From Candidatus Hydrothermarchaeum profundi (GTDB lineage Archaea > Hydrothermarchaeota > Hydrothermarchaeia > Hydrothermarchaeales > Hydrothermarchaeaceae): a DNA stretch of 64,000 bases. A model generated the notes under the pieces. The model was not told where the DNA came from, did no database searches, and saw only the letters and a program-made list of their open reading frames with translations. Below are positions 1-8,279 of this stretch, piece by piece. Positions within the stretch are counted from its first letter, which is position 1; each line of letters starts with the position of its first letter. Location: NCBI GenBank assembly GCA_002011125.2, contig MTMF02000009.1, forward strand, positions 482,995 to 546,994. The letters run 5' to 3'. Position numbers and translations under genes: made by a program.

Positions 1-834
1 AATTTCAGCGTTTTCCCTTTCAGCTACCTCTCCTGCCACTCTAAGAAGGTCTAAAGCCTTTCTCGCATCACCATGCTCACGAGCAGCAAGAGCAGCGCAA
101 AGAGGAATAACGAACTCATCCAATACTCCCGGCTTGAAAGCCATTTCCGCTCTCTGTCTAAGTATATCCTCAAGTTGCCTTGCGTTATACGGTGAAAATA
201 CTAATTCCTCCTCGCTTAAAGAACTTTGAACTCTAGGATCTAGGTAATTTGTGAATCTCAGATCGTTAGAAATCCCTACAATACTTACCTTAGCGTTTTT
301 AAGTTCAGAATTTATTCTTGTTAGATTATATACTACAGTATCACCACTTTTACTTACTAGCTTATCTATTTCATCTAGAATTATTATTACACATCTATTT
401 TCCTCATCTATAGATTTTTTAAAGGCGTTGTAGACTTTATCTGTGGGCCATCCAGTAAACGGTATTTTTTCTCCAAAATGTTTAGCGAGATTTGCCAAAA
501 TCCTATACTGCGTATCAGTTACTTCGCAATTTAGATAGATAGGCGTAACAGGATAGAAGTTAGTATTTTTCTTTAATGTTTCAACTAATAAATCACATAC
601 AAATTTTGTTACAATAGTTTTTCCTGTACCATTTTTTCCATAAATTAGAATATTGGAGGGAGTTTCTCCTTTTAATGCCGGAGCAAGTATCGTAGCAAGT
701 TGTTTAATCTCTGATTCTCTATGAGGGAGCTCTGAAGGTGTATAAGAATGCCTGAGTATATCTTTATCTTTAAATAGTGGTTCTTTCGATAGAATAGATT
801 CAAATATGCCACTAAACGAACTTTTAAGGTCCAT
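1..834 (-). CDS. cdc6: Orc1/Cdc6 origin-recognition AAA+ ATPase (3' end cut by window)
   Basis: Reading leftward from the ATG at 834, the frame is open to the window edge (278 codons), so the C-terminal winged-helix domain is missing only because the window ends. The product is the archaeal replication initiator that binds origin boxes and loads MCM. Visible: Walker A GKNGTGKT (about residue 65-72), Walker B IIILDEID (about 150), a sensor-1 like GISND, and the sensor-2 region HGDARKALDLLR. Order and spacing match the Orc1/Cdc6 family. It is divergent from an AT-rich gap with two origin-recognition-box-like repeats, the usual place for an archaeal oriC. No truncation or odd residue seen in the part present. 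Confidence 0.95.
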   Translation of the reverse strand, partial: MDLKSSFSGIFESILSKEPLFKDKDILRHSYTPSELPHRESEIKQLATILAPALKGETPSNILIYGKNGTGKTIVTKFVCDLLVETLKKNTNFYPVTPIYLNCEVTDTQYRILANLAKHFGEKIPFTGWPTDKVYNAFKKSIDEENRCVIIILDEIDKLVSKSGDTVVYNLTRINSELKNAKVSIVGISNDLRFTNYLDPRVQSSLSEEELVFSPYNARQLEDILRQRAEMAFKPGVLDEFVIPLCAALAAREHGDARKALDLLRVAGEVAERENAEI

Positions 835-1061
835 ACGAAACCCCGGCCTTTAATTTCATGTTTTCACCCACAGCTCCATAAGAAATAAAGGTTTTCTGTA
901 AAACTTCGTAGTAGAGATAGTTTAAATTAATATTTAATGCTTTTGTGTCGACAACTAATACTTCCTATGGAGTTAATTATCTTGAGTAATTTAAAGGGTA
1001 AGGTAGCCCCGAAAGATTGTTTAAAAAATTATTGCAAAAATATTTAATGACAAGAGGGTAT

Positions 1062-1080
1062 TATTTCCACTGGAAATTTG
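1062..1080 (-). repeat. Origin recognition box 1 (mini-ORB-like)
   Basis: First copy of the 19-base direct repeat containing TTTCCACTGGAAA. The reverse complement reads as the ORB core TTTCCAGTGGAAA. Confidence 0.75.
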
Positions 1081-1106
1081 ACTGTTTTAATATTTCTATA
1101 CCCTTA

Positions 1107-1125
1107 TATTTCCACTGGAAATTTG
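1107..1125 (-). repeat. Origin recognition box 2 (mini-ORB-like)
   Basis: Second copy, identical over 19 bases, 45 bases from the first, same orientation. A GGG on the minus strand follows the dyad after a short A/T spacer, as in longer ORB elements. Confidence 0.75.
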
Positions 1126-1379
1126 CAGAATACTGTGTGTGCTTTAAATACTGGAGATATTCCAACGACAAAATTTAAAAAGGAATTTATTAATGTCTCC
1201 TTTAGCATATTTACTTCATATAATAACTTACTGTTTTTATTCAAAAATTTATCCGACTTAATAAGTTTTCAATAAATATTTATAGTAGTAAGTGAAAGAA
1301 AAGATAGGGGATTTTTGATTAAAACTTTTTTGTAATACCATTATAGTAATTTATTTGCATTAGAAATATAGGGGTCTCT

Positions 1380-1904
1380 CTAGTATTCCAGCTTATTTAG
1401 CTGTTGTCGTAATTTATCCAATTTCACTTTTATTGGCTTTAAACCTTCAGCATCATGATTCTCAAATAAAAACCTATATAGAGAATGATATTTTATTGAC
1501 AAATCAAAATATCGTAATTCTAATTTTTTTGGGTCTTCATAGTGCTTAATTAAATCTTCCTTCAAAAAGTTGATGTCATTTTCAAGATCTTTAATTATTC
1601 TCTGTGAAAAAAGATCCCATTTAACTATAGAATGATCTCTTCTTGTAAAACCTTTTTCTATTATTATTTTACTGACAGAGTAATCTTCATAAGGTTCCGA
1701 GTTTCCTAAAATATATCCGAGTTTATTCTCCGAATTCTCTTCTGGAAAAATCTTATAAATTATGTATTCGTTTTCAAGCTCTTCTAAATAATTATTCAAT
1801 ATTTTTAAATTCTTTCTGTCAGTTAGTTCATTCCAAACTATCTCAATTTCATCATTAAAAGCAATAAAGAGCGAGTATACTATAGAAAGTATTAATTTTT
1901 TCAT
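1380..1904 (-). CDS. Hypothetical protein, 174 aa
   Basis: I do not recognise a family. The protein is charged and mostly helical in appearance, with a Lys/Glu-rich C-terminal half (from about residue 100) that could form a helical bundle or short coiled coil. The first 16 residues are hydrophobic (MKKLILSIVYSLFIAF) but there is no clear cleavage site. It lies just downstream of the UPF0147 gene (4 bases between stop and start), so the two are probably cotranscribed leftward toward the origin. The gene is AT-rich like its neighbours. Confidence 0.6.
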   Translation of the reverse strand: MKKLILSIVYSLFIAFNDEIEIVWNELTDRKNLKILNNYLEELENEYIIYKIFPEENSENKLGYILGNSEPYEDYSVSKIIIEKGFTRRDHSIVKWDLFSQRIIKDLENDINFLKEDLIKHYEDPKKLELRYFDLSIKYHSLYRFLFENHDAEGLKPIKVKLDKLRQQLNKLEY

Positions 1905-1908
1905 CTAA

Positions 1909-2163
1909 TTAACTTATTTTGATAGTTTCTAATTCGCTCGACACATTCCATACGATAGTCCTAGCATGAATAGGAAGATTTCTATCGTTACTAATCTCTT
2001 CTAGTATGTATATTGCAGAAGAAACTCTTACCCCTAAATCCTCCTTATCGTTTAAAAGTATATTTTTTGCTTCTTCTGCCGATCTTCTAATATTTCTAGG
2101 AACAGAAGTGTCTTCAATAAGCTGATCTAAAACTTCTGCTACCTGTTTTATTTTCTTCTCCAT
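1909..2163 (-). CDS. UPF0147 family protein
   Basis: An 84-residue all-helical protein matching the archaeal UPF0147 family in length and in the pattern VPRNIRRSAEEAK ... VRVSSAIYILEEIS ... LPIHARTIVW. The family is widespread in archaea and its role is not established. It is transcribed leftward, divergent from the p27-type zinc protein at 2212 with a 48-base shared promoter gap, and is followed by a 174-residue unknown gene. Confidence 0.85.
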   Translation of the reverse strand: MEKKIKQVAEVLDQLIEDTSVPRNIRRSAEEAKNILLNDKEDLGVRVSSAIYILEEISNDRNLPIHARTIVWNVSSELETIKIS

Positions 2164-2211
2164 ATCAATACCTCCATAATAATAAATATAACTCCATTAA
2201 TAAAAATTACC

Positions 2212-2511
2212 ATGGAAAAGGAAAAAGCTTTGAAAGAGATGGCAGATCTTCTATTATCCAAAGCTACGATGTTAAGATACCACTGTGCGGAATGTAAATC
2301 TCCCTTATTTGAGAAAGACGGTAAGATAATATGTCCCGTCTGTGGAGAATTTGATCGAAAATCAGCGAAAGAGAAAAAGAAGAAATCCCATACTAGGGAT
2401 ATACTAAAGAAAAAAAGAGATGAATTGCTTAAACAATTAGAGAAGGAGAAAGATCCAAAAAAAATTTCGGAACTTGCAGAAGCGATAAGCAAGCTTGAAA
2501 AAATACTCTAA
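2212..2511 (+). CDS. Sjogren's/scleroderma autoantigen 1 (p27) family zinc protein
   Basis: A 99-residue protein. The N-terminal helix (ALKEMADLLLSKATML) is followed by a four-cysteine zinc ribbon (CAEC about residues 25-28, CPVC about 41-44) and a lysine-rich helical tail. This arrangement is that of the autoantigen p27 / UPF0330 family found in most archaea. The exact role is unknown. It converges on glyS, whose stop lies 5 bases beyond its own stop. Confidence 0.85.
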   Translation: MEKEKALKEMADLLLSKATMLRYHCAECKSPLFEKDGKIICPVCGEFDRKSAKEKKKKSHTRDILKKKRDELLKQLEKEKDPKKISELAEAISKLEKIL

Positions 2512-2515
2512 AAGT

Positions 2516-4225
2516 TTATATATTCTCAATAGTAATTTCGCCTTTAAGTAGATTTTTAATTATCTTAGAAACATCTTTAATATGGACTCTAAATTGTTTC
2601 GTCGTATCTCTATCTCTAATCGTCACCATATCGTCTTTAAGGCTCTCAAAGTCTACGGTAATAGCATACGGCACACCGATCTCATCAACTCGAGCATATC
2701 TTCTTCCAATAGAGTCATTTTCATCATAAGTGACATAAAATCCTTCATTTTTTAATGAATCATAGATTCTCTTAGCGACTTCATTAAGTTGGGGTTTATT
2801 TATCAAAGGAAATACAGCTACTTCTATAGGAGCTAAAGGTTTCTTTAACATTAACACTACTTTATTATCCCTCTCGGTATAGGCTGTTTCTAACATGCAG
2901 TAGAGTATCCTGTCAATTCCATATGAGGGCTCTATAACATGAGGAGTTATTTTCTCTCCAGTAATAGTTTCTTCAACATACTTAACTTCTAGATATCTCT
3001 CATCCAATTTGATTTTCTGGCCCATTATCTCAATCTCAATAAACCCAGATTCCAAAAAATCTCTGACGCCTTCATCACCGATTGAATTTATCTTATTTAC
3101 TATTTCACCTACCATTTGCTTAAACCGAGGCCCTAATTCTCGCATATTAGGGATTAAAATCTCTTTCTTTTTCTTTTTAGGCTTTGAATATTGTTTGAAT
3201 GCTTTAAGTTCTGTTTTACTCTCTTTTTCATGGGATTCTAAATCATAGCAGGTTCTATCCGCTATACCTACTACTTCAACCCATCCAAATCTTTCAGTAG
3301 AAACTTCAGCATCCCAACAATCTGCTGCATAATGAGCCATCTCATTTTGTGCATGTTGCCTAAATCTAATTTTTTGAGAGGGAATTCCAATTTCTAACAA
3401 AAATTCCTGAGTAAGAATTATTTGATAGGCCAGTAACTCATGAGCAATAATATTCTTTTTAACAGCATCTCCAGCAGTGATTATAATTTCTTTTCCATCT
3501 CTAGGAAGTAATCTCAATTTTTTATTAGCAACGGACGAAAATCCTTTATGAGTCTTATCCTCAGGATCAACGAATATTTCAACTTCCGCCTGGCTAAACT
3601 CTCTAAGCCTTAGGAGGCCTTGCCGTGGTGAGATTTCATTTCTATAGGCTTTTCCCAATTGAGCAACTCCAAAAGGTAATTTTTTTCTATAAAAGGAATA
3701 AAGGCGATTAAAAAGAACAAACATATTTTGAGCAGTCTCCGGTCTTAAATATCCCACCTTTCTTTCTCCGGGACCAATATGTGTTTTGAACATTAAATTA
3801 TAGCTCCAAACACCGCTAAGTTCTCCTCCACAGTCAGGACATTTTATGCGTTTTTCTCTAATTAGGTCTTCCAATTCCTTAAATGATAAACCGTCTAATT
3901 TAATGTCTAAAACAGAAGTAATTAAATGATCAGCTCTGAAAGGAGTTCTACATTTTTTACATTCCACCATAGGATCAACAAAACTTTCTACATGGCCGCT
4001 AGCAATAAAGACTTCTTCAGGCCCAATTGTAGGTGAAAATATTTCAAGATATCCCTCTTTAACACAGTAAAACTCTCGCCACTTGTCTTCTATCTTCTTC
4101 TTTAAAGTAGCTCCAAGAGGTCCATAGTCATAAAATCCGCTAACGCCACCATAAATCTCGAAGCTAGGCCAAAAGAATCCTCTCCGAAGGGCAAGCTCCA
4201 TTACTTTGTCGTGCTTATCGGCCAA
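2516..4225 (-). CDS. glyS: Glycyl-tRNA synthetase (class II, dimeric type)
   Basis: 569 residues, the usual length for archaeal GlyRS. It charges tRNA-Gly. The opening KVMELALRRGFFWPSFEIYG followed by GGVSGFYDYGPLG is diagnostic; class II motif 2 appears as YRNEISPRQGLLRLREFSQAE and motif 3 as HVIEPSYGIDRILY. The C-terminal anticodon-binding domain begins near APIEVAVFPL. A CxxC...CxxC insertion (CKKC about residue 88, CPDC about 134) may bind zinc. It is the last gene of a leftward run starting with mazG at 7140 and is 51 bases downstream of a small membrane-protein gene. Confidence 0.97.
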   Translation of the reverse strand: MADKHDKVMELALRRGFFWPSFEIYGGVSGFYDYGPLGATLKKKIEDKWREFYCVKEGYLEIFSPTIGPEEVFIASGHVESFVDPMVECKKCRTPFRADHLITSVLDIKLDGLSFKELEDLIREKRIKCPDCGGELSGVWSYNLMFKTHIGPGERKVGYLRPETAQNMFVLFNRLYSFYRKKLPFGVAQLGKAYRNEISPRQGLLRLREFSQAEVEIFVDPEDKTHKGFSSVANKKLRLLPRDGKEIIITAGDAVKKNIIAHELLAYQIILTQEFLLEIGIPSQKIRFRQHAQNEMAHYAADCWDAEVSTERFGWVEVVGIADRTCYDLESHEKESKTELKAFKQYSKPKKKKKEILIPNMRELGPRFKQMVGEIVNKINSIGDEGVRDFLESGFIEIEIMGQKIKLDERYLEVKYVEETITGEKITPHVIEPSYGIDRILYCMLETAYTERDNKVVLMLKKPLAPIEVAVFPLINKPQLNEVAKRIYDSLKNEGFYVTYDENDSIGRRYARVDEIGVPYAITVDFESLKDDMVTIRDRDTTKQFRVHIKDVSKIIKNLLKGEITIENI

Positions 4226-4276
4226 GTTTCCTCACCAGTCTTCTAATAAGCTAACGAATATTTAGTAGACGCCTGA

Positions 4277-4513
4277 CTATTTTTTCTTTCTTTTTTTCTT
4301 GGCTTTCCCTTTTTTATCATCGTAAAGAGAAATAGGACAACTCCCTCTTCTCCGATCTAGGAACACCAATATAATTCCAGCTCCAATCAAGATAAACGGC
4401 AAAATAAATTTTACGCTCTGAAATGTTGTGATTATAAAAAGTCCTCCAAATGCACCTATCACAGCGGCTATAATTGCCCCTATGGATATCAACAGCTTTT
4501 TTGAAGATACCAT
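4277..4513 (-). CDS. Small membrane protein, two TM helices
   Basis: 78 residues: a hydrophobic helix (about 8-28, LISIGAIIAAVIGAFGGLFI), a second one (about 33-52, VKFILPFILIGAGIILVFL), then a very basic tail ending KKGKAKKKRKKK. No family recognised. It sits 4 bases after the CBS-domain gene and upstream of glyS on the same strand, so it is probably cotranscribed with both. Confidence 0.7.
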   Translation of the reverse strand: MVSSKKLLISIGAIIAAVIGAFGGLFIITTFQSVKFILPFILIGAGIILVFLDRRRGSCPISLYDDKKGKAKKKRKKK

Positions 4514-4517
4514 TGTT

Positions 4518-5366
4518 TTATCTCAACGCTTTTAATAAATTCGTATCTTTCACAATACCTATTATTCTACCCTCAGCATCTATCACAGGCACTTGTTCAA
4601 TTCTTGCGTCAGCCATCCTTTTCGAGCACTCAGAAACCGGAGTCTTTCTAGTCACGGTCACGACTTTTTTAACCATTAGATCACGAACGAGTATGTCTGG
4701 AACTTCGAATTTTTTTTTCATTATATAAACAACGCTTTTACTATCCCATCCCCATCTATCGCCTTCAGTACCGCTTGATATCTCTGACTTTTCTGTAGAT
4801 TCGGTTAATTCTATAACTTTAAGTATATCTGTATCTCCAATCACTCCTACAAGAGTGTTATCAGAATCCAGCACGGGCAGCGCTCTCGTTTTAGCGAGGC
4901 TCATTATTTGATATGCAACTTTTAGGGGCGTTCCGTCCCAAATTGCGGTCAGTGAGTCGTCCATGTACTTTTCAATAGGCTCTGATATGTCCATTTTTGC
5001 AAGCGCTCTCCATACAATATCGCTTATCGTAACTATCCCTATTAGATCAGAATTTTCCACTACAGGAAGCCTGCGGAAGCCTTTTTCTTTAAATATTTTG
5101 GCCGCTTCAGAAATATCAGCGTCAGGGGAAATTGTCATTACAGTTCTAGTCATAAGTAAAGCAAGTTGACTTTCATCGGGATTTCTAGAAAAATCGTTTC
5201 TAGTTACTACTCCCACAATCTCTTTAGTTCCTCTTTTTACTACGGGCAAACCAGAAACGTTGCTTTTTAAAAGTAATTCTAATGCATCGCTGGCATTGCC
5301 AGGAACCTCAGCATATACTACATCTTTAGTCATTATGTCTTTAACCAGCATTGGAAAAACCTCCAT
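4518..5366 (-). CDS. Four-CBS-domain protein
   Basis: 282 residues made almost entirely of CBS motifs. Four units are visible, each with the pattern V..IM...V.....TPV.E......I...PV.D..G.IVGIV: starting near VKDIMTKDVVY (residue 7), ARTVMTISPD (about 73), IEKYMDDSLTAI (about 133) and VRDLMVKKVVTV (about 222). CBS pairs usually bind adenosine nucleotides and act as energy or ligand sensors; no catalytic domain is attached here. The start could be the ATG at 5366 or the internal one giving MLVKDIM at 5351. It directly follows a UspA gene (0-base gap), another ATP-binding stress family. Confidence 0.93.
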   Translation of the reverse strand: MEVFPMLVKDIMTKDVVYAEVPGNASDALELLLKSNVSGLPVVKRGTKEIVGVVTRNDFSRNPDESQLALLMTRTVMTISPDADISEAAKIFKEKGFRRLPVVENSDLIGIVTISDIVWRALAKMDISEPIEKYMDDSLTAIWDGTPLKVAYQIMSLAKTRALPVLDSDNTLVGVIGDTDILKVIELTESTEKSEISSGTEGDRWGWDSKSVVYIMKKKFEVPDILVRDLMVKKVVTVTRKTPVSECSKRMADARIEQVPVIDAEGRIIGIVKDTNLLKALR

Positions 5367-5795
5367 TTATTTATGCACTACTAATACAGGACAAGCGGAA
5401 GTCCTAACCACTTTCTCGGTTACACTCCCTAATAAGAAGCGATCAAGTCCTGTCCTACCTGCCGTGCCCATTACTATTAAATCTACCCCTTTTTCTTTAG
5501 ATATCCTAACAATATCTTCTGATGGAACACCCTCCTCAAGTATATTCTCAAATTTTACTCGGTTCTCTTTTGCTACTTTTTCGATTTTTTCAAGAGCTTT
5601 TTTACCTTCGTCTTCAAGAAGTTCTCGCATGTTTTCCCATATTGCTTCTGTAGGCACTCCTGTGAAGGCTGATACGTCTATTACATAGAGGCCGTAGACC
5701 TTAGCATTCACAGCCTTAGCTAACTTTACGCCATGTTCAACAGCTAGCTCTGCAGTATCAGATCCATCGGTAGGTATTAATATCTTTTTATACAT
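5367..5795 (-). CDS. Universal stress protein (UspA family)
   Basis: 142 residues, a single Usp domain of normal length. The N-terminal strand KILIPTDGSD, and the C-terminal ATP-binding signature GTAGRTGLDRFLLGSVTEKV (G-2x-G-9x-G-S/T) followed by CPVLVV, define it; because the signature is intact, an ATP-binding subclass is likely. The start overlaps the end of the amidohydrolase gene by 19 bases and its stop abuts the CBS gene, so all three are translationally close-packed in one leftward operon. Confidence 0.95.
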   Translation of the reverse strand: MYKKILIPTDGSDTAELAVEHGVKLAKAVNAKVYGLYVIDVSAFTGVPTEAIWENMRELLEDEGKKALEKIEKVAKENRVKFENILEEGVPSEDIVRISKEKGVDLIVMGTAGRTGLDRFLLGSVTEKVVRTSACPVLVVHK

Positions 5796-6856
5796 TTTGA
5801 CCCCTTAACGAGTGCCCTGATGTCTTTTATTTCGAATCTGTGTAGAATAGCTATTATCGGGTCATATATATATTTTCTGTTATGGAAAATTAAGAAGTCT
5901 GCTTTAGCTCCTTCTTTAATTGCATTATCTTCTAAACCAAGAACGCGCCTACCGTTTAATGTCGCAGCTTTCAATATCCTCTCTCCATTAAATCTATAGT
6001 CTTTGGATAGTCCTCTTATAATCTTAAACGCGAATTCCATCTCTCGCAACATATTTAATGAATTTACCATAACGTTATCAGTTCCAAAAGCAGCTAATGT
6101 ATTACTTAAAATCTCTTTAATAGGAGGGATACCCACCCCAAGCATGGCATTTGCTCTAGGGCAAAGCACTACCGGAAGATTTTTTGAAAACACTAGCTCA
6201 AGGCTTTCTTCATTCACATTAGTTAGATGAACTAGAAAATCAGGCTCTAGTTTTAAGGCTTCCTCTAAATCATCCCTTACCTCTCCTGCGTGAATTGCCA
6301 GCAACTTTCCAGAACTTTTTACAGCGGTTGAGATTTTTTTAAGTTCAGTTTCATTATAGGAGCTGATACTGCTTATGCCGATTCCATTACTCTCGTTTAG
6401 GACGCTTTGAATAGGGTCTCCATCAGGCCTACCGAGAATAACAGCTTCATGAAGAGGCGTTAAGCATCCTTTTAATTTTTTAATCCCTTCTACTCCCCCC
6501 TCCCTAAAATCGCAGAAAGATGTTGTTCCGCTTGAAATCATTTCTTTAAGAGAGGCTTTTATTCCAGGAATTATGTTTCTTTTAAGAATCTTAAACTTTA
6601 TACTCTCTTTTCCAACCCTCTTCTCAATAGGCTCATAAGCCCCAATGTCCTGCGCGATGCCGTCTCCTAAATGTACATGGGCATTGGTAAAAGAGGGAAC
6701 TACATATCCTCTTTTAACGTCGATAGCTCTCTTTTTTGGAGTTTTTCCCTCTCCTATTTCAGTAATAACGCCATCTTCTACTACTAAATATCCTCGGGTT
6801 ATCTCAAATTCCTCTCCCTCTAAAATAATTGCGTTATTAAAGATCATACTTTTCAT
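5777..6856 (-). CDS. Amidohydrolase superfamily protein (cytosine deaminase/chlorohydrolase-like)
   Basis: About 359 residues. It has the composite beta-sandwich plus TIM-barrel layout: N-terminal sandwich, then PSFTNAHVHLGD with the HxH metal pair, a later metal histidine region (LAIHAGEVRD), a second His (VHLTNV) and the catalytic Asp in AFGTDNVMVN. This points to a metal-dependent hydrolase of the cytosine deaminase / SAH deaminase group; the substrate is not readable from sequence. I chose the ATG at 6856 because it overlaps the mazG stop as ATGA; an ATG nine bases upstream is also possible. Lying between mazG and uspA suggests nucleotide or nucleobase housekeeping. Confidence 0.85.
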   Translation of the reverse strand: MKSMIFNNAIILEGEEFEITRGYLVVEDGVITEIGEGKTPKKRAIDVKRGYVVPSFTNAHVHLGDGIAQDIGAYEPIEKRVGKESIKFKILKRNIIPGIKASLKEMISSGTTSFCDFREGGVEGIKKLKGCLTPLHEAVILGRPDGDPIQSVLNESNGIGISSISSYNETELKKISTAVKSSGKLLAIHAGEVRDDLEEALKLEPDFLVHLTNVNEESLELVFSKNLPVVLCPRANAMLGVGIPPIKEILSNTLAAFGTDNVMVNSLNMLREMEFAFKIIRGLSKDYRFNGERILKAATLNGRRVLGLEDNAIKEGAKADFLIFHNRKYIYDPIIAILHRFEIKDIRALVKGSKCIKRY

Positions 6857-7140
6857 TTTTCGCATTGGCAGGGGGCTTGCCTACAGTAGTTGCACACACC
6901 CGGATATTTACGACTCAAGGAATCCTCAAGATCTATATTAAGTAAATTTGCCAAGGAAGTTGTCCACGCGATTACATCAGCGAGTTCGTTCTCAATAGAT
7001 TGAGCATCTCCTTTACGCAAGGCCTGTGAGAGTTCTCCTATCTCCTCTAAAAGCCATAGAAAAGTTTTATCAACGCCTCTCTTTTTATCTTTTTCATAGT
7101 ATAGCACTCGCATTAAGGATTGAAATTCTTTAATATCCAT
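6853..7140 (-). CDS. MazG-like nucleotide pyrophosphohydrolase
   Basis: 95 residues, one MazG-like all-alpha domain. The metal-binding pattern EExxE...ExxD is visible as WLLEEIGELSQALRKGD followed by ENELADVIAW. The family hydrolyses (d)NTPs to monophosphates. The tail CNYCRQAPCQCEK carries four cysteines and may bind a metal, an addition seen in several archaeal homologues. First gene of the leftward mazG-amidohydrolase-uspA-CBS-membrane protein-glyS run; the promoter lies in the 66-base divergent gap shared with the zinc-ribbon gene at 7207. Confidence 0.9.
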   Translation of the reverse strand: MDIKEFQSLMRVLYYEKDKKRGVDKTFLWLLEEIGELSQALRKGDAQSIENELADVIAWTTSLANLLNIDLEDSLSRKYPGVCNYCRQAPCQCEK

Positions 7141-7206
7141 TAATATCCAAATATGGTAATGGTGATAAATAATTTACTCAACGTTAAAAATAAATATGAA
7201 TGAGTA

Positions 7207-7419
7207 ATGAACCAACTCGAGAGCTTCCGGCAGAAAAAAAAGGAAATGGGGGTTACCCACAAAGAGGACATGAGGGTAATAGAGAGGCTAGTGAAGCTTA
7301 ACCCGGGGATTGTCAAATGCCCTAACTGTGGAGAACCTCTAGAAGTTCATCACTGGGTAAGAGAGGAAGAAGTGAGGATACCTATTTTCAAGTGCCGTGC
7401 TTGTGGTTTTTTGGGGTAA
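7207..7419 (+). CDS. Small zinc-ribbon protein, 70 aa
   Basis: 70 residues: a charged N-terminal half, then a ribbon CPNCGEPLEVHHW ... FKCRACGF with two CxxC knuckles (about residues 38-41 and 63-66). Nothing in it points to a defined function; small proteins of this kind often bind nucleic acid or a larger partner. It has its own divergent promoter region with mazG and is followed by a hairpin at 7436-7457. Confidence 0.7.
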   Translation: MNQLESFRQKKKEMGVTHKEDMRVIERLVKLNPGIVKCPNCGEPLEVHHWVREEEVRIPIFKCRACGFLG

Positions 7420-7435
7420 CCTAAGATAAACAAAA

Positions 7436-7457
7436 AACGAGGTGATAACGCCTCGTT
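7436..7457 (+). terminator. Hairpin after the zinc-ribbon gene
   Basis: AACGAGG (7436-7442) and CCTCGTT (7451-7457) form a 7-bp stem with an 8-base loop, followed by an AT-rich run (AATTAACTTATTTTAT). It lies 17 bases past the stop. It could be a terminator or processing signal; an operator for the next gene is also possible. Confidence 0.45.
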
Positions 7458-7554
7458 AATTAACTTATTTTATAGTTTATTTAGGAACTCTAGAATCTTA
7501 TTTCACCAAAACAAGGGCAAGGAATATATATCCACAAATTGGACATTCTCGGAC

Positions 7555-8043
7555 ATGCATTTTAGTAACTATATTAGCAAAGCTGCCGCAAAAAAATGTT
7601 TAAGAAATGTAGCCGAAGTTTCGGTTACACCTACAGCTTTGAAGCAAACTCCGAAAGAGAATTTAAAATTTCTTGAAGAAAATGGAATTAAAATACGCAT
7701 AGTTAATAGGCGGGGTAGACCGAGGAGGCTAGTTGAAAAGGATATTAGGAGAATACTAGCGATTAGAAGGGACAGTGGGCTGAGCTTTTATAGGATCTCT
7801 AGAATGTTAGGCATCCCAAAAAGCACGGTATTTGACTATTTTAGAAGATATTCTACCGAGGAACTTGATGGCAAATATATAGAGGAGCTTAAAATAAGTG
7901 AGGCGAGGTCTTTATTTCACCAGCTAATGAAATCCGATATAGACGATCAAATAATTGCTCTAGCTAAGCAGGGTTATGAAAGCAATGACTTAGCGGAGAT
8001 AGAAGAAATAATGAGAGAGATAAAGGAGTTAATTTTTATATAG
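7555..8043 (+). CDS. HTH DNA-binding protein (resolvase/transposase-type helix-turn-helix)
   Basis: 162 residues. The central part (about 50-100) has RGRPRRL followed by IRRILAIRRDSGLSFYRISR and MLGIPKSTVFDYFRRY, a good helix-turn-helix of the Hin/HTH_38 type in which the first helix ends GLS and the recognition helix is IPKSTVFDY. No recombinase catalytic domain is attached, so a regulator is most likely. An AATATATAT box at 7523-7531 lies about 25-30 bases before the ATG, which suggests a leaderless transcript. It ends 21 bases before the Sec61-beta gene. Confidence 0.7.
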   Translation: MHFSNYISKAAAKKCLRNVAEVSVTPTALKQTPKENLKFLEENGIKIRIVNRRGRPRRLVEKDIRRILAIRRDSGLSFYRISRMLGIPKSTVFDYFRRYSTEELDGKYIEELKISEARSLFHQLMKSDIDDQIIALAKQGYESNDLAEIEEIMREIKELIFI

Positions 8044-8064
8044 TTAGGTTTAAAAATCTGATAT

Positions 8065-8232
8065 ATGGTAAAGAGGAAGAAAAGCAAAGTTTCAATGCCC
8101 GCGTCTGGCGCTGGTCTAGTTCGGTATGTGGACGAGGAGGGTAGGGGAATAAAGTTCAAGCCTGAGCATGTCCTCGCTGCCGCAGTGGGATTTATAATAA
8201 TAGAAGTAGCGCTGAAGATGGGGCTTATCTAG
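8065..8232 (+). CDS. secG: Preprotein translocase subunit Sec61-beta
   Basis: A 55-residue gene. It opens with a basic stretch MVKRKKSKVSMPASGAGL and then VRYVDEEGRGIKFKPEHVLA, the family hallmark, followed by one C-terminal TM helix (about residues 37-53, LAAAVGFIIIEVALKMGLI). Sec61-beta is the small tail-anchored subunit of the archaeal SecYE-beta protein channel. It lies between the HTH gene and hemD, two genes upstream of srp19, another protein-targeting gene. Confidence 0.93.
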   Translation: MVKRKKSKVSMPASGAGLVRYVDEEGRGIKFKPEHVLAAAVGFIIIEVALKMGLI

Positions 8233-8279
8233 TTTTGAAGTAACTTTAGCATTATAGTTACATAAAAAGGAGCACTTAA

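Larger units (their letters stand above)
835..1379. other. Probable replication origin (oriC) with two ORB-like boxes
   Basis: This 545-base gap upstream of cdc6 holds no convincing gene. It contains a 19-base perfect direct repeat (TATTTCCACTGGAAATTTG at 1062-1080 and 1107-1125). Its core TTTCCACTGGAAA is, on the other strand, TTTCCAGTGGAAA, the near-palindromic core of archaeal origin recognition boxes bound by Orc1/Cdc6. The second box has a GGG run after the dyad on the minus strand (around 1101-1103), like the G-string of full ORBs. Very AT-rich runs flank the boxes (1021-1060, 1140-1350) and could be the duplex-unwinding element. Only two clear boxes were found by eye. An origin is inferred from the boxes plus the cdc6 neighbour. 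Confidence 0.8.

Noticed and set aside
1078-1275. A 65-codon plus-strand frame in the origin region
   Set aside because: It begins inside the second half of an ORB repeat, has very AT-rich low-complexity residues and no ribosome-binding site.
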